A stretch of 64,000 nucleotides of DNA from CAZIQY01 sp964541605 (GTDB taxonomy: Bacteria > Desulfobacterota > Syntrophia > Syntrophales > UBA2185): assembly GCA_964541605.1 (NCBI GenBank), contig CAZIQY010000005.1, positions 3,054-67,053 of the forward strand, read 5' to 3'. Both the position numbers and the translations under genes were made by a program. Below, piece after piece: positions 16,663 to 25,874 of the stretch (position 1 is its first letter; each line of letters opens with the position of its first letter). The notes below the pieces were generated by a model. It saw nothing but the letters and a program-made list of their open reading frames with translations. It was not told the origin of the DNA and made no database searches.

Positions 16663-16938
16663 ATGCCGAAAAGCCTGTCCATCATTGAAGCAAGAAAAAA
16701 ACTGACGAATATTCCGGAACTTTTTGAGCAGGAGGCGGATCTGGACGTCGTCGCCATAACCAGGCGGGGAAAGCCGGTCATGGCCATTATGCCCTGGGAG
16801 CTTTACGAAGCCCTTGAGGAAACCCTGGAGATTTTGGGGGATGAGGCACTGATGATGCAACTTAGAGAAAGCATAGAGGAGCTGAAAGCAGGACAGCTTA
16901 TCCCGTGGGAAGAAACCGGCGCCGGGGCGGGGCGGTGA
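16663..16938 (+). CDS. Phd/YefM-type antitoxin
   Basis: A 91-residue Phd/YefM-family antitoxin: LSIIEARKKLTNIPELFEQ, then VVAITRRGKPVMAIMPWELYEAL, and a longer acidic tail that would bind the toxin. Such proteins form dimers that bind operator DNA and neutralise the RelE/ParE partner. The ATG at 16663 is preceded by AAGGAGG at 5 bases; the frame reaches upstream to 16522, where it runs through the broken helicase start. Its stop overlaps the toxin ATG (TGATG). Confidence 0.9.
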   Translation: MPKSLSIIEARKKLTNIPELFEQEADLDVVAITRRGKPVMAIMPWELYEALEETLEILGDEALMMQLRESIEELKAGQLIPWEETGAGAGR

Positions 16939-17252
16939 TGTGGCCTGTTTTCATCACGCCGGCGGCGCAACGGATGCTTCAGGCAATTCCGGACGGGCGG
17001 ATCAGGGGAAAGATCGGGGATGTCATTGACCGTCTTCGGCAGGACCCGGAAAAACAGGGGAAAGCTCTGTTGGGTGAGCTTGCGGGATACCGGAGTATTC
17101 GGGCCGTTGGGCAGCGGTATCGCATTGTCTACAAGGTCGAGAAAACGAGGGTGATCGTCATTGTCGTGGCTGTCGGCCTTCGTAAAGAAGGAGCAAAAAG
17201 AGGCATCTACGCCCTCGCCAGGAAACTTCTCCGCCTTCGGCTGACGGAGTGA
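16938..17252 (+). CDS. RelE/ParE-type toxin
   Basis: A 104-residue RelE/ParE-superfamily toxin: FITPAAQRMLQAIPDGRIRGKI, then LLGELAGYRSIRAVGQRYRIVYKV, and the C-terminal VIVIVVAVGLRKEGAKRGIY. The strand-rich core with basic residues (YRSIRAV, RYRIVY) is typical. RelE-type members cleave mRNA on the ribosome, ParE-type members poison gyrase; the sequence alone does not decide between them. It overlaps the antitoxin by one base and ends 14 bases before the helicase ATG, so the cassette can be co-transcribed into the helicase. Confidence 0.88.
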   Translation: MWPVFITPAAQRMLQAIPDGRIRGKIGDVIDRLRQDPEKQGKALLGELAGYRSIRAVGQRYRIVYKVEKTRVIVIVVAVGLRKEGAKRGIYALARKLLRLRLTE

Positions 17253-17266
17253 GGGAGGGATAATCT

Positions 17267-20200
17267 ATGCCTGCCCATGACATTATTGACAACCGTCAGG
17301 AAAAACTGGTGGATCATATCAACCGGATTCTTGACTCCAGCGACGCGGCGCGATTTGCCGTGGGTTATTTCTTCCTTTCAGGACTGACGGCCATTTCGGA
17401 AAAACTCTCCCGCATCAAGGAATTACGGCTGCTCATCGGCAATACGACCAACCGGGAAACCCTGGAACAGTTGGCCGAAGGGTATCACCGTCTGGAGATG
17501 GTTGCCGACGCTGCCGAGGCGGAGCGGTATCCGAAACGGAGCGACATCAGACAGATGTCGGTGGAGACAACGTACAGCATCCGGACGGGCATGGAACTGA
17601 TGGATCAGACGGACGAAGGGGAATCGCTGGTCAAATCCCTGGTGCGCATGATCGAAGAAAAACGCCTCAAGGTTCGGGTTTACATGCGGGGTCGTCTCCA
17701 TGCGAAGGCGTATATCTTCGATTACGGCGCCGTTTACGACCGCAGCGGCAAACCTGTAAATCGTCACGAAGAAGGAATCGCCGTGGTCGGCTCTTCCAAC
17801 CTGACCCTCTCCGGCGTCACCCACAACACGGAACTCAATGTGATCGTCCAGGGAAACGACAACCATGCAGAGCTTGTCCGATGGTTTGAAGACCTCTGGA
17901 AAGAGGCGCAGGAGTTCGACGAGACCCTGATGCAGGAGATGAAGGCATCCTGGGCGATAGCGCCGGTACGGCCCTATGACATCTACATGAAAACCCTCTA
18001 TGCCCTGGTCAAGGACCGCATTGAAGGAGGAGACGATCAGGATGTTCTCTGGGATGATGAGATCACGCGAAGACTGGCGGATTTCCAGAAGGTTGCCGTC
18101 AAGCAGGCTGTGCAGATCATCCGGGACTATGGCGGGGCTTTTGTATCCGACGTGGTGGGTCTTGGAAAATCCTATATCGGCGCCGCCATTGTCAAGCACT
18201 TCGAACGCGTGGAACACGCCCGACCTTTAATTATCTGTCCGGCAACGCTGGTCGAGATGTGGGAACGCTATAACGAGGTCTATCAGCTCAATGCCCGGGT
18301 TCTGTCCATGGGGTATCTCCGGGAAAGGGACGACCAGCCGGTACAATTTCTCAAGGAAGAGGTAATCTACCGGGATCGAAACTTCCTGCTTGTCGATGAA
18401 AGTCATAATTTCCGCTATGCCGACACCCAGCGTTACAAGATGGTGGAGGCATTCCTGGAGACAGGAAAGAAATGCTGCTTCATTACCGCCACCCCCCGGA
18501 ACAAGAGCGCCTGGGATGTTTACTACCAGATGAAGCTCTTCCATCAGGATGACAAGACGGAGCTGCCCATAGATCCGCCCAATCTGAAAGAATATTTTCG
18601 CCTGATTGAAAAGAGAGAAAAAGACCTTCCCGACCTGTTGTCCAATCTTCTTATCCGCCGAACACGGAATCACATCCTTAAATGGTATGGATTTGACTCT
18701 GAAACCCATCGACAGATCGATCCTTCCCATTTCAGAGATTATCAAGACGGCCGACGCCGGGCTTACGTCATGGTGGCGGGGAAGCACCAGTTCTTCCCCA
18801 AACGGGAGCTGGAAACGATTGAATACAGCATTGAAGAAACCTACCAGGGTCTCTATCACGAATTGCGCGGATATCTCGGCAAAGCCTCCCGGAAGGGACA
18901 GCCGGTCAAGCCGCCGCCCAACGAGCTCACCTATGCCCGATATGGCCTGTGGCATTATGTCGTCAAAGAGAAACAGAAAAAGGAGCCCTATGCCAGCCTC
19001 CACCGGGCCGGTTCCAACCTGCGCGGCCTGATTCGGGTTTTACTTTTCAAGCGCTTTGAATCGAGCGTTTATGCCTTCCAGGAAACGGTACGCCGTCTCT
19101 TGACTGTACATAAGCGATTCGTGGAAGCCCTTTCGCAAGGATTCGTACCCGCCGGGGAGGATGCCCAGGCCATCCTTTATGAACCGAATCAGGACGAAGA
19201 GCAGGACCTGATGGATGCCCTCCGTCAGGTCTCCGGCAAATACAATGTCGCCGATTTTGACCTGCCAAGACTGAAGGAACACATTGCTCACGATATCCGA
19301 TTGCTGGAAAAGATGCTGAAACTAATCGATCCCATCACGCCTGATCAGGATGCCAAACTCCAGACGCTGATAAAAAAACTTAAGGAAAAGCCGCTGTTGG
19401 ACGGTAAGCGGCTGATCTTTACCCAATACGCCGATACAGCACGATACATCTTTGAAAACCTTAATCCCGGGAGCGCGCGGCAGGATATTGACGTGATCTT
19501 CAGCGGAGACAAGAGCAAAGTCAGGGTTGTCGGGCGCTTCGCTCCCAAGGCAAACCCTGAATACCGCTTCACTGCTGGAGAGAAAGAATTGATGATGGTC
19601 GTTGCCACCGACGTCCTCGCCGAAGGTCTCAATCTTCAGGACTGCGACAAGATCATCAATTATGATCTTCATTGGAATCCGGTCAGATTGATCCAGCGAT
19701 TTGGTCGCATTGACCGGATCGGCTCGGAACACGATGTGGTCTATGGTTTCAATTTCATGCCTGAAACCGGAATTGAGCGCAATCTCGGTCTCCGCGAGAA
19801 ACTTCATCACCGCATTCAGGAGATTCATGATACGATCGGGGAAGACTCGGCTATCCTCGACCGATCTGAGCAACTGAACGAAGAGGCGATGTACGCCATT
19901 TATGAAAAGAAAGGCAGCCAGCTTTCGCTGTTCGAAGAAGAGGAGGAATTTCTGGATCTCAACGAGGCGGAAGAAATCATGAGGCAGTTGCGCCGCGACA
20001 ATCCTACGGAATATGATCGAATTGCCGGCCTTCGGAACGGCATCCGTACGGTAAAACCTTCAGCAACCAAGGGACTCTATGTCTTCTGCCAGGCGGGCAG
20101 GTACCAGCAGCTATTCCTTTTAAACGCAAGGCGGGAGATTACCTCCAGAGATATACCCCGCATCCTCGGCGTGATCAAATGCGATCCTGAACTGAAAGCG

Positions 20201-20602
20201 CTCGATATTCCGCCCGGTTATAACGCCGACGTGATGCGTGTCAAACGACAATTTGCAGAGACGGTCAAGCAACGACAGGCGGAACTGGAACACACGCTAT
20301 CGTTGTCACAGGGACAGCGTTATGTCCTCCGTGAACTGAGAGTATTGTTTGGTCTTAGTAATGACGATGAAATAAAGATCCAAATTAACATTCTTGAAAA
20401 AGCCTTTCGCGGTCCGATGACCACGGCGATCAACCGTGAACTAAACCACATCCGTCGCAATGGGATGACAGGTGAACATCTTATGCGGGCATTGACGGAG
20501 CTCTATCATCAGCACAGCATGAGGGATTGGTCGGAGCGACGCAACCGGAGATCTGAAGATCAGATCATACCGAAGATCGTCTGTAGCGAGGGACTGGCGT
20601 AA
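17267..20602 (+). CDS. Phospholipase-D nuclease/SNF2 helicase fusion
   Basis: A 1111-residue fusion. The N-terminal third is a PLD-type nuclease with one intact HKD motif (HAKAYIFD at 145-152, then VGSSNLTLSG at 174-183). A superfamily-2 SNF2-like helicase follows: Walker A DVVGLGKSYIGA (295-306), DESH (377-380), ITATPRNK (406-413), and in the second RecA domain ATDVLAEGLNLQ and LIQRFGRIDRIGS. PLD-helicase proteins beside adenine methylases act in restriction-like phage defence; DISARM class 1 has a SNF2 helicase, a methylase and a separate PLD protein. The methylase at 9524 is the probable partner. GGGAGG precedes the ATG, and a diverged copy of its first 19 codons lies at 16522. Confidence 0.9.
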   Translation: MPAHDIIDNRQEKLVDHINRILDSSDAARFAVGYFFLSGLTAISEKLSRIKELRLLIGNTTNRETLEQLAEGYHRLEMVADAAEAERYPKRSDIRQMSVETTYSIRTGMELMDQTDEGESLVKSLVRMIEEKRLKVRVYMRGRLHAKAYIFDYGAVYDRSGKPVNRHEEGIAVVGSSNLTLSGVTHNTELNVIVQGNDNHAELVRWFEDLWKEAQEFDETLMQEMKASWAIAPVRPYDIYMKTLYALVKDRIEGGDDQDVLWDDEITRRLADFQKVAVKQAVQIIRDYGGAFVSDVVGLGKSYIGAAIVKHFERVEHARPLIICPATLVEMWERYNEVYQLNARVLSMGYLRERDDQPVQFLKEEVIYRDRNFLLVDESHNFRYADTQRYKMVEAFLETGKKCCFITATPRNKSAWDVYYQMKLFHQDDKTELPIDPPNLKEYFRLIEKREKDLPDLLSNLLIRRTRNHILKWYGFDSETHRQIDPSHFRDYQDGRRRAYVMVAGKHQFFPKRELETIEYSIEETYQGLYHELRGYLGKASRKGQPVKPPPNELTYARYGLWHYVVKEKQKKEPYASLHRAGSNLRGLIRVLLFKRFESSVYAFQETVRRLLTVHKRFVEALSQGFVPAGEDAQAILYEPNQDEEQDLMDALRQVSGKYNVADFDLPRLKEHIAHDIRLLEKMLKLIDPITPDQDAKLQTLIKKLKEKPLLDGKRLIFTQYADTARYIFENLNPGSARQDIDVIFSGDKSKVRVVGRFAPKANPEYRFTAGEKELMMVVATDVLAEGLNLQDCDKIINYDLHWNPVRLIQRFGRIDRIGSEHDVVYGFNFMPETGIERNLGLREKLHHRIQEIHDTIGEDSAILDRSEQLNEEAMYAIYEKKGSQLSLFEEEEEFLDLNEAEEIMRQLRRDNPTEYDRIAGLRNGIRTVKPSATKGLYVFCQAGRYQQLFLLNARREITSRDIPRILGVIKCDPELKALDIPPGYNADVMRVKRQFAETVKQRQAELEHTLSLSQGQRYVLRELRVLFGLSNDDEIKIQINILEKAFRGPMTTAINRELNHIRRNGMTGEHLMRALTELYHQHSMRDWSERRNRRSEDQIIPKIVCSEGLA

Positions 20603-20617
20603 TAAACTGAAGCTTGT

Positions 20618-22171
20618 ATGCCCATGCTGAAAAACATCCGGAGAACATTTCAGGGCCTTTTTCTGCTGGTTTTTCTTTGGCTTTTTCTGCAGACAGAATC
20701 GAAAGGGGCAAATGAACTCGGTTATCCCGTCAAGATTTTTCTCGACATGGATCCCCTCATTTTCATCACGACAGTCCTGTCGTCCCGCTCTTTAGACCAC
20801 ATTCCTTACCTTGCTGTTGTGATCATCATTGCCACTGTATTGTTGGGAAGGTTTTTCTGCGGCTGGCTCTGTCCGCTCGGCACCCTGAATAATCTGGCGG
20901 GTTCCCTGAGAAGATGGCGTTTCAATACCGCCCCGAGAAACTGGCACAGACTGAAGTATTATATTCTCATCTTCCTTTTGACATCTTCTCTTTTTTCCCT
21001 GCAGCTTGTCGGTGTTCTCGACCCGCTGTCTTTGCTGATACGATCTTTTTCCCTGAGCGTTTATCCCCTCATCAGCTATGCAACCGGCGCCATGTTCGAT
21101 ACGTTCTATGGTTTGAATGTTCCGGTTCTCGTCAGCGTCACCGAGGCCATATACGGTTTCCTGAAAAAAGTTATTCTTCCCTTCCAGCAGCCCTTTTTTC
21201 TTCAGAGCGTTTTTGTGGCCCTCTTGTTTTTTCTTATCTTGGGTTTGAATCTTGTGGAAAGAAGGTTCTGGTGCAAGTATCTGTGCCCCTTGGGCGCCCT
21301 CCTGGGCCTTCTATCCAGATATGCCGTTCTCAAAAGAACCGTCAGTGAAGGCTGTGACTCCTGCGGGGCATGCGGAGCATTATGTCAGGGGAATGCGGTT
21401 CCTGATGAAAAGAAAGGCTGGAAAAATACGGAATGCGTGCTCTGCATGAACTGTGACGACGTGTGTCCGAAGAATGCCGTCCGTTTCGGTTTCGCGGGGG
21501 AATCCGCGAGGGCGTCCATGGATCTGGGCAAGAGAAGGATCGTCGGTTCCATTCTTGCCGGAGTCTTTGCCGTTCCGTTGTTGAGGGTGTCGCCGGTTGC
21601 GAAACCTTCCTACGGAGATCCGTCCCTGATCAGGCCGCCGGGCGCGCTCGGTGAAAAGGCGTTTCTATCGCGTTGTGTCAAATGCGGTGAGTGCATGAAG
21701 GTCTGCATCACCAACGGCCTCCAGCCGACCTTGCTGGAAGCGGGTCTTGAGGGAATCTGGTCCCCCGTACTCGTTCCCCGGATAGGCTATTGCGAATTCC
21801 GATGCACCCTGTGCGGGCAGGTCTGCCCCACCGGCGCCATCAGAAAGCTGGACATGGAAGAGAAGGCGAAAATCAGGATAGGTCTTGCCATGATCGATAA
21901 AGGGAGATGCCTTCCCTATGCCTTTGCAACTTCCTGTATTGTCTGTGAGGAGGTCTGTCCCACGGCAAAAAAAGCCATCTGGTTCGAGAAAGCCATTGTC
22001 AAAAACAGGGATGGGAAGGAACTGGTGTTGAAGCAACCCCGGGTGGATCTTGAACTGTGCATCGGCTGCGGCATCTGTGAGGCGAAATGTCCCGTCATCG
22101 GGCAGCCCGCCATCACTGTCACCAGCGCAGGGGAAACACGCTCCCCGGCCAGGCAACTCCTTATTTCTTGA
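20618..22171 (+). CDS. NapH/CcoG-like membrane polyferredoxin
   Basis: A 517-residue membrane iron-sulfur protein. The first 230 residues hold about five membrane segments with two C-x3-CP motifs (FFCGWLCPLGTLNN, C81 and C85, and WCKYLCPLGALLG), as in NapH, NosR and CcoG. Then come ferredoxin-type clusters: CDSCGACGALC, CVLCMNCDDVCP, CVKCGECMKVC, CTLCGQVCP, CIVCEEVCP and CIGCGICEAKCP. It could pass electrons between the quinone pool or the periplasm and cytoplasmic partners; the true partner is not visible. It starts 15 bases after the helicase and is convergent with the FTR gene. Confidence 0.88.
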   Translation: MPMLKNIRRTFQGLFLLVFLWLFLQTESKGANELGYPVKIFLDMDPLIFITTVLSSRSLDHIPYLAVVIIIATVLLGRFFCGWLCPLGTLNNLAGSLRRWRFNTAPRNWHRLKYYILIFLLTSSLFSLQLVGVLDPLSLLIRSFSLSVYPLISYATGAMFDTFYGLNVPVLVSVTEAIYGFLKKVILPFQQPFFLQSVFVALLFFLILGLNLVERRFWCKYLCPLGALLGLLSRYAVLKRTVSEGCDSCGACGALCQGNAVPDEKKGWKNTECVLCMNCDDVCPKNAVRFGFAGESARASMDLGKRRIVGSILAGVFAVPLLRVSPVAKPSYGDPSLIRPPGALGEKAFLSRCVKCGECMKVCITNGLQPTLLEAGLEGIWSPVLVPRIGYCEFRCTLCGQVCPTGAIRKLDMEEKAKIRIGLAMIDKGRCLPYAFATSCIVCEEVCPTAKKAIWFEKAIVKNRDGKELVLKQPRVDLELCIGCGICEAKCPVIGQPAITVTSAGETRSPARQLLIS

Positions 22172-22208
22172 TGTCCGGTTTCTTGCCGGTTCGCGTTTTC
22201 AAACGTTC

Positions 22209-22706
22209 CTACATGAATCTCTCGAAACGCTCTTTTCCGGCCTTGCAGATGGGACAGGTCAGGGGCGCTTCCTCCCGCGCGCACAGATAACCGCAAACTT
22301 TGCAGCGCCAGACAGGGTATGGCAACGACCCTTCCGCTTTGCCCGGCTCGGGAGAAGAAAGTTGGGTTCTCTTCTCTTCGGGAGGTCTTCTGTCGGGAAT
22401 GGAAGCGAGCTTCTTTTTCTTTTCGAGAATTTCCCTGGAGATATAGAGGGCGCAGTAACAGGCGCCGTGGTCGTTCAGATCCGCATCGCGGTAATCGCAG
22501 GGGCAGATGATGTCCGTATCCTCTGCCCTGACGCCTGATGCAAGACGGCAGGGGCATGCCCGGTATCCGAACCGTTCCTGATTGGTGAGCAAACCCCTGA
22601 TCAGTTCCATCGTAAAATCATCATCCGGATTCAGCAGATATCCCCCCGCCTTGGCGCCTTCCGTCAGTTCTTTAAGAACCTGTTTGATTTTTTCGGCGGC
22701 AATCAT
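22209..22706 (-). CDS. Ferredoxin:thioredoxin reductase catalytic chain fused to rubredoxin-like domain
   Basis: A 165-residue protein. Residues 1-95 match the FTR catalytic beta chain with its three Cys motifs CPC (51-53), CPC (68-70) and CYC (83-85), which hold the 4Fe-4S cluster and the active disulfide. After a charged linker comes a rubredoxin-like Zn/Fe ribbon (RCKVCGY at 134-140, CPIC at 151-154). The fold transfers ferredoxin electrons to a disulfide; the fused rubredoxin may be the electron entry or exit point. The start overlaps the glutaredoxin stop by 4 bases (ATGA), so the glutaredoxin is its likely substrate. No variable FTR subunit is visible. Confidence 0.9.
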   Translation of the reverse strand: MIAAEKIKQVLKELTEGAKAGGYLLNPDDDFTMELIRGLLTNQERFGYRACPCRLASGVRAEDTDIICPCDYRDADLNDHGACYCALYISREILEKKKKLASIPDRRPPEEKRTQLSSPEPGKAEGSLPYPVWRCKVCGYLCAREEAPLTCPICKAGKERFERFM

Positions 22707-22984
22707 TTGAAGGCATCCCTTATCTTTTCTTCATCGAACCCGACGATGCAGCGCGCCTTGTCGATGACGAGCGACGGGAAGGTGCAGTCGGGATTCCATT
22801 GTTTGAGTTCGGTTTTTGTTTCCGTTTTTTCCTTGTCATCGAGCAGATCCACATCTACAAAAAAATAATCGACGTTCATCTGCTCGAGCAGGCTTTTTGT
22901 TTTTTTGCACCAGACGCACGTACTTAAGGCGTACAGCATTACAAACCCTTTTTTGTCTCCCTGAAAATGGTATATGCCGCTCAT
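22703..22984 (-). CDS. Glutaredoxin-like thiol-disulfide protein
   Basis: A 93-residue glutaredoxin/NrdH-like protein with the redox motif CVWC (in [17 protein letters not shown]), the FVDVDLLDD strand, and a cis-Pro loop CTFPSLVID. The CxxC of the CVWC type, with a tryptophan, recalls FTR-linked thioredoxins of anaerobes. It overlaps the downstream FTR-rubredoxin gene, so it probably receives electrons from ferredoxin through that protein. AAGGAG lies 8 bases before the ATG at 22984. Confidence 0.9.
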   Translation of the reverse strand: MSGIYHFQGDKKGFVMLYALSTCVWCKKTKSLLEQMNVDYFFVDVDLLDDKEKTETKTELKQWNPDCTFPSLVIDKARCIVGFDEEKIRDAFK

Positions 22985-23170
22985 ATACTTTTCTCCTTTC
23001 CGTATCTAATCCTTCAGATTTTTCGCTGCAGCATGATCAACCCTTCCTCCCTGGAATTTTCAGCAGGACTCGTCTATCATATCGCCGATAACGATTGGCT
23101 GTTTCCGTTAGTACATCGAAAGCGCGCATCCTGTCAATATCCGGAAACGCCGTCCATCCATTACAAGGCG

Positions 23171-23389
23171 CTACTTTCTCACTTCGATTTTTTGTGCGCC
23201 CTTCATCGGATTTTCACGGGTATTGCTGACGGGCCCCGATTTCTGACCCTTATTGTCCCGAACTTCAATTTCTTTTTGCGGCACTGCTTTTGGCGGCGCT
23301 TCCCTAGTCTCCGTTCCGGGGCTGAACAGCATGATGGGGATGGATATAATGACGGCCATGCCGACCAGAAACCATAAAAATTTTTTCAT
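23171..23389 (-). CDS. Small membrane-anchored protein, unknown
   Basis: A 72-residue protein with one N-terminal hydrophobic segment (MKKFLWFLVGMAVIISIPIM) and a charged, proline-containing tail (APPKAVPQKEIEVRD). No family recognised. It is probably real because its ATG overlaps the stop of the metallophosphoesterase gene (ATGA), which implies coupled translation. It may be a small membrane partner of that protein or a short secreted peptide. Confidence 0.6.
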   Translation of the reverse strand: MKKFLWFLVGMAVIISIPIMLFSPGTETREAPPKAVPQKEIEVRDNKGQKSGPVSNTRENPMKGAQKIEVRK

Positions 23390-24561
23390 GATGTCTTCCC
23401 TGCGGATTCCCGTATTGGTTTCTTCTTCTTGTGAATGAGGTCAATGATCGTAATTTCGGGAGCGGCCAGAAAACGGATCGGCGGTCCCCATGTCCCCGTT
23501 CCCCGGTTCACATAGAGACGGGATTGCCCGGGCAGTTCGAAATAACCCGCATGGTTTGGGAAAAAGATCCGGGTAATCAGACTGAAAGGAAATATTTGTC
23601 CCTTGTGGGTATGTCCCGAAAGCTGCAGGTCGAACAGGCCTAAAGCATCGGCGTTCACGGCCGGTTGATGTTTGAGGAGCAATGTAAAGCGATCCCTGTC
23701 GAACTTAGACAGCAGTTCTCTTTCCGAAATTTCCCTCGCCAGGCCGTAACTTCTTCCCGCGGGATCATCGACCCCCGCAATGTTGATCAGCCCTGCGGCC
23801 GTCTTGCCCTCGCCTCTCAGAACCGTGAAGCCACAGTCCTTCATGAAATCGACGGATTCGTCAATGCCTGCATAGAATTCATGGTTTCCCGTAATGGCGA
23901 ATTTCCCGTATCGGGGTTCTATGCTTTTTAACAGCTTCACGGGTTCAGCGAGGTTATTGATCTGACTATCCAGGAGATCGCCCGTTGACACAAGAATGTC
24001 CGGCGCCGCTTTATTTATCTCGTCGACGATCCTTTTCAGGCGCTTCTCTCCGACGATGATTCCGATATGGACGTCGGAAATCTGGACGATTCTGATCTTG
24101 CCGATAGTCTCCGGGATTTTAGCGGATTCAATGGAGATAACGTCTATCCGCGGGTTCTTCGCTTCGACGTAACCGTACATGTTGACGCCCGCTGATACCA
24201 GGATAGCCATTATAAGGGTCAACAGCGGGGATGGATTCAGGTGGGCGAATCGGCCGGGGACGGCAATAGCCGCCGCATGAACCGTGAATCGATAGAGATC
24301 GAGCGCGAGTGACACAACAAAAAAAATGAAAAGCACGCCCATCCAGATATATCCCGTGTAGGCGGTGAAACGGGCCGGGGCGTCCAGGCCATGCCGCTCC
24401 AGAATCCGCACGGCGATCGGAGCAAAAATCATGATCGCAAACAGAATAATCAGGCCGACAGTACTTCCCGTACCCAGGGGGACGGCGCTCCGTATCTTCG
24501 CAAGGAGATAAAGATGCATGCCGCCGTAAATGAGTATAAATGTGATGAGAAAAAGGGCCAT
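23386..24561 (-). CDS. Membrane metallophosphoesterase (YkuE/YaeI-like)
   Basis: A 391-residue protein with about four N-terminal membrane segments (for example LFLITFILIYGGMHLYLL) and a C-terminal calcineurin-like phosphoesterase domain. All metal motifs are present: VQISDVHIG, VSTGDLLDS, AITGNHEFYAG and LSGHTHKGQIFP. Related proteins such as YaeI hydrolyse lipid A precursors (UDP-diacylglucosamine) or other phosphodiesters at the membrane; the substrate here is not known. It is downstream of the TPR gene by 27 bases on the same strand and coupled to a small membrane protein. Confidence 0.88.
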   Translation of the reverse strand: MALFLITFILIYGGMHLYLLAKIRSAVPLGTGSTVGLIILFAIMIFAPIAVRILERHGLDAPARFTAYTGYIWMGVLFIFFVVSLALDLYRFTVHAAAIAVPGRFAHLNPSPLLTLIMAILVSAGVNMYGYVEAKNPRIDVISIESAKIPETIGKIRIVQISDVHIGIIVGEKRLKRIVDEINKAAPDILVSTGDLLDSQINNLAEPVKLLKSIEPRYGKFAITGNHEFYAGIDESVDFMKDCGFTVLRGEGKTAAGLINIAGVDDPAGRSYGLAREISERELLSKFDRDRFTLLLKHQPAVNADALGLFDLQLSGHTHKGQIFPFSLITRIFFPNHAGYFELPGQSRLYVNRGTGTWGPPIRFLAAPEITIIDLIHKKKKPIRESAGKTS

Positions 24562-24588
24562 TGCCGACTGCAGAAAGCGTCTCCTCTC

Positions 24589-25638
24589 TTATGGCGTCCG
24601 ACGTTTCATGTCTCTTTGAGGGGGCCTGGTTCCGGGTCGCCGGTCGCCGGTCAGAGACTTCAATTGTTTACATGCCATTTGATTGCCCAGTTTACAGGCT
24701 TTCTGAAAGCTTGTCCTGGCGTTTTCCTTGTTGCCGGTTTCCTTGAAAGCGTATCCCAGCGATGCATATATCCTGGCAAGGGCGAATCTTGGTGCGTTTG
24801 GCTTTAGTTCGATGGCCCGCTGAAGGTCTGCTATCGCTTTTTCGTGCTCGCCGTTCCGGCTATAGGTAATGCCGCGCCCGGTATAGGCTCTCGGATCATC
24901 AGGTTTCATTGCAATGATTTTGTTGAAGTCTGCGACGGCAAGATTATATTGTTGCTTTTTGGTAAACAACAGGGCTCTCTGTCCGTATGCCTTCAACATC
25001 TGCGGGTCTTCCGCTATGGACTGCGAAAAGGCCTCGATGGCATCGTCTGTCCTGTTATCAAGGGCGTACTGCATTCCTTTTTCAAACCATTGATTGACCT
25101 CAAAGGTTTTTTCCTGCTTCGTGATCTTTGCGACAATCTGCTTCCTGTCTGTTTCGTCCTTTGAGGAAGCGAGCTTTGTTTTCAGGTTTTCGATTTCCTG
25201 CTGGCTCTTTTCATAGGCATCCTTCATTCTGGCATAATCGTCGGCAAGGCCCTGCTCCCTGATCTTCTCCGCCATGACTTCCACCCTGTCGGGATGAACG
25301 ACCGCCTTTATCTTTACCCAAAATTTTATGGCATCTCCCGTCATAGACCGTTTCTTGTCCAGAACGGTCACTTCCATAATGCCGGATGCAAGGACCTGAA
25401 CCTCGTCTTCCTCAATCTGGAAGTTTTTCATTCTGGAATAGCTTTTGACGTAAGTCCCCGCCTGTTCGACGGCGAATCTCTTCGCCTGTTCAACAGCCTT
25501 GCTTTCCGCAATGACGGGTGTTTCCCCGTCGCCCATGTTGTAGATTCCCTCTGATACGATTTCCGTCGTTTCGGAAAAACCCGAAACCGGAATAATGAGT
25601 ATCAGAAACATCATTGCCGCCATCAGCATGCTTTTCAT
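24589..25638 (-). CDS. Exported TPR protein
   Basis: A 349-residue exported protein: signal peptide (MKSMLMAAMMFLILIIPVSG), a domain of about 100 residues (VEQAKRFAVEQAGTYVKSYSR, as in proteins that pair a DUF4384/LPP20-like segment with repeats), a coiled coil (KSQQEIENLKTKLASSKDE), and three or four TPR repeats (AYGQRALLFTKKQQYNLAVADF, AYTGRGITYSRNGEHEKAIADL). It is probably a periplasmic scaffold. The ATG at 25638 is preferred to 25644 because AAAGGA then has correct spacing. It shares the strand with the metallophosphoesterase. Confidence 0.8.
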   Translation of the reverse strand: MKSMLMAAMMFLILIIPVSGFSETTEIVSEGIYNMGDGETPVIAESKAVEQAKRFAVEQAGTYVKSYSRMKNFQIEEDEVQVLASGIMEVTVLDKKRSMTGDAIKFWVKIKAVVHPDRVEVMAEKIREQGLADDYARMKDAYEKSQQEIENLKTKLASSKDETDRKQIVAKITKQEKTFEVNQWFEKGMQYALDNRTDDAIEAFSQSIAEDPQMLKAYGQRALLFTKKQQYNLAVADFNKIIAMKPDDPRAYTGRGITYSRNGEHEKAIADLQRAIELKPNAPRFALARIYASLGYAFKETGNKENARTSFQKACKLGNQMACKQLKSLTGDRRPGTRPPQRDMKRRTP

Positions 25639-25768
25639 AGTCATGATTCCTTTGTTGTCAGGATCTTGTTTCTGATGTCCGTTTATAAGTAACCTGAAAC
25701 GCTTCCGGCACGCCCAACTCTTTAAACGGGGGAACGTAATGTTCCGGCAGATAATGAAATCCCCGGAG

Positions 25769-25803
25769 TTGACTTTGTTGCGTGATCACTGTAAGTATTA
25801 CAG
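25769..25803 (+). promoter_or_regulatory. Possible promoter with overlapping dyad upstream of the aldolase-dehydrogenase pair
   Basis: TTGACT (25769-25774) is followed after 17 bases by TAAGTA (25792-25797), a weak -10. A perfect dyad CTGTAA-gta-TTACAG (25789-25803) overlaps it, about 70 bases before the aldolase ATG, and may be a repressor site. Confidence 0.4.
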
Positions 25804-25874
25804 AAAATAGGGTCAGGTGTGTGAAAAGTCAAGCATGAAATGGGGAGCGAAAACGATTTTGAGGAGGTATTGAA

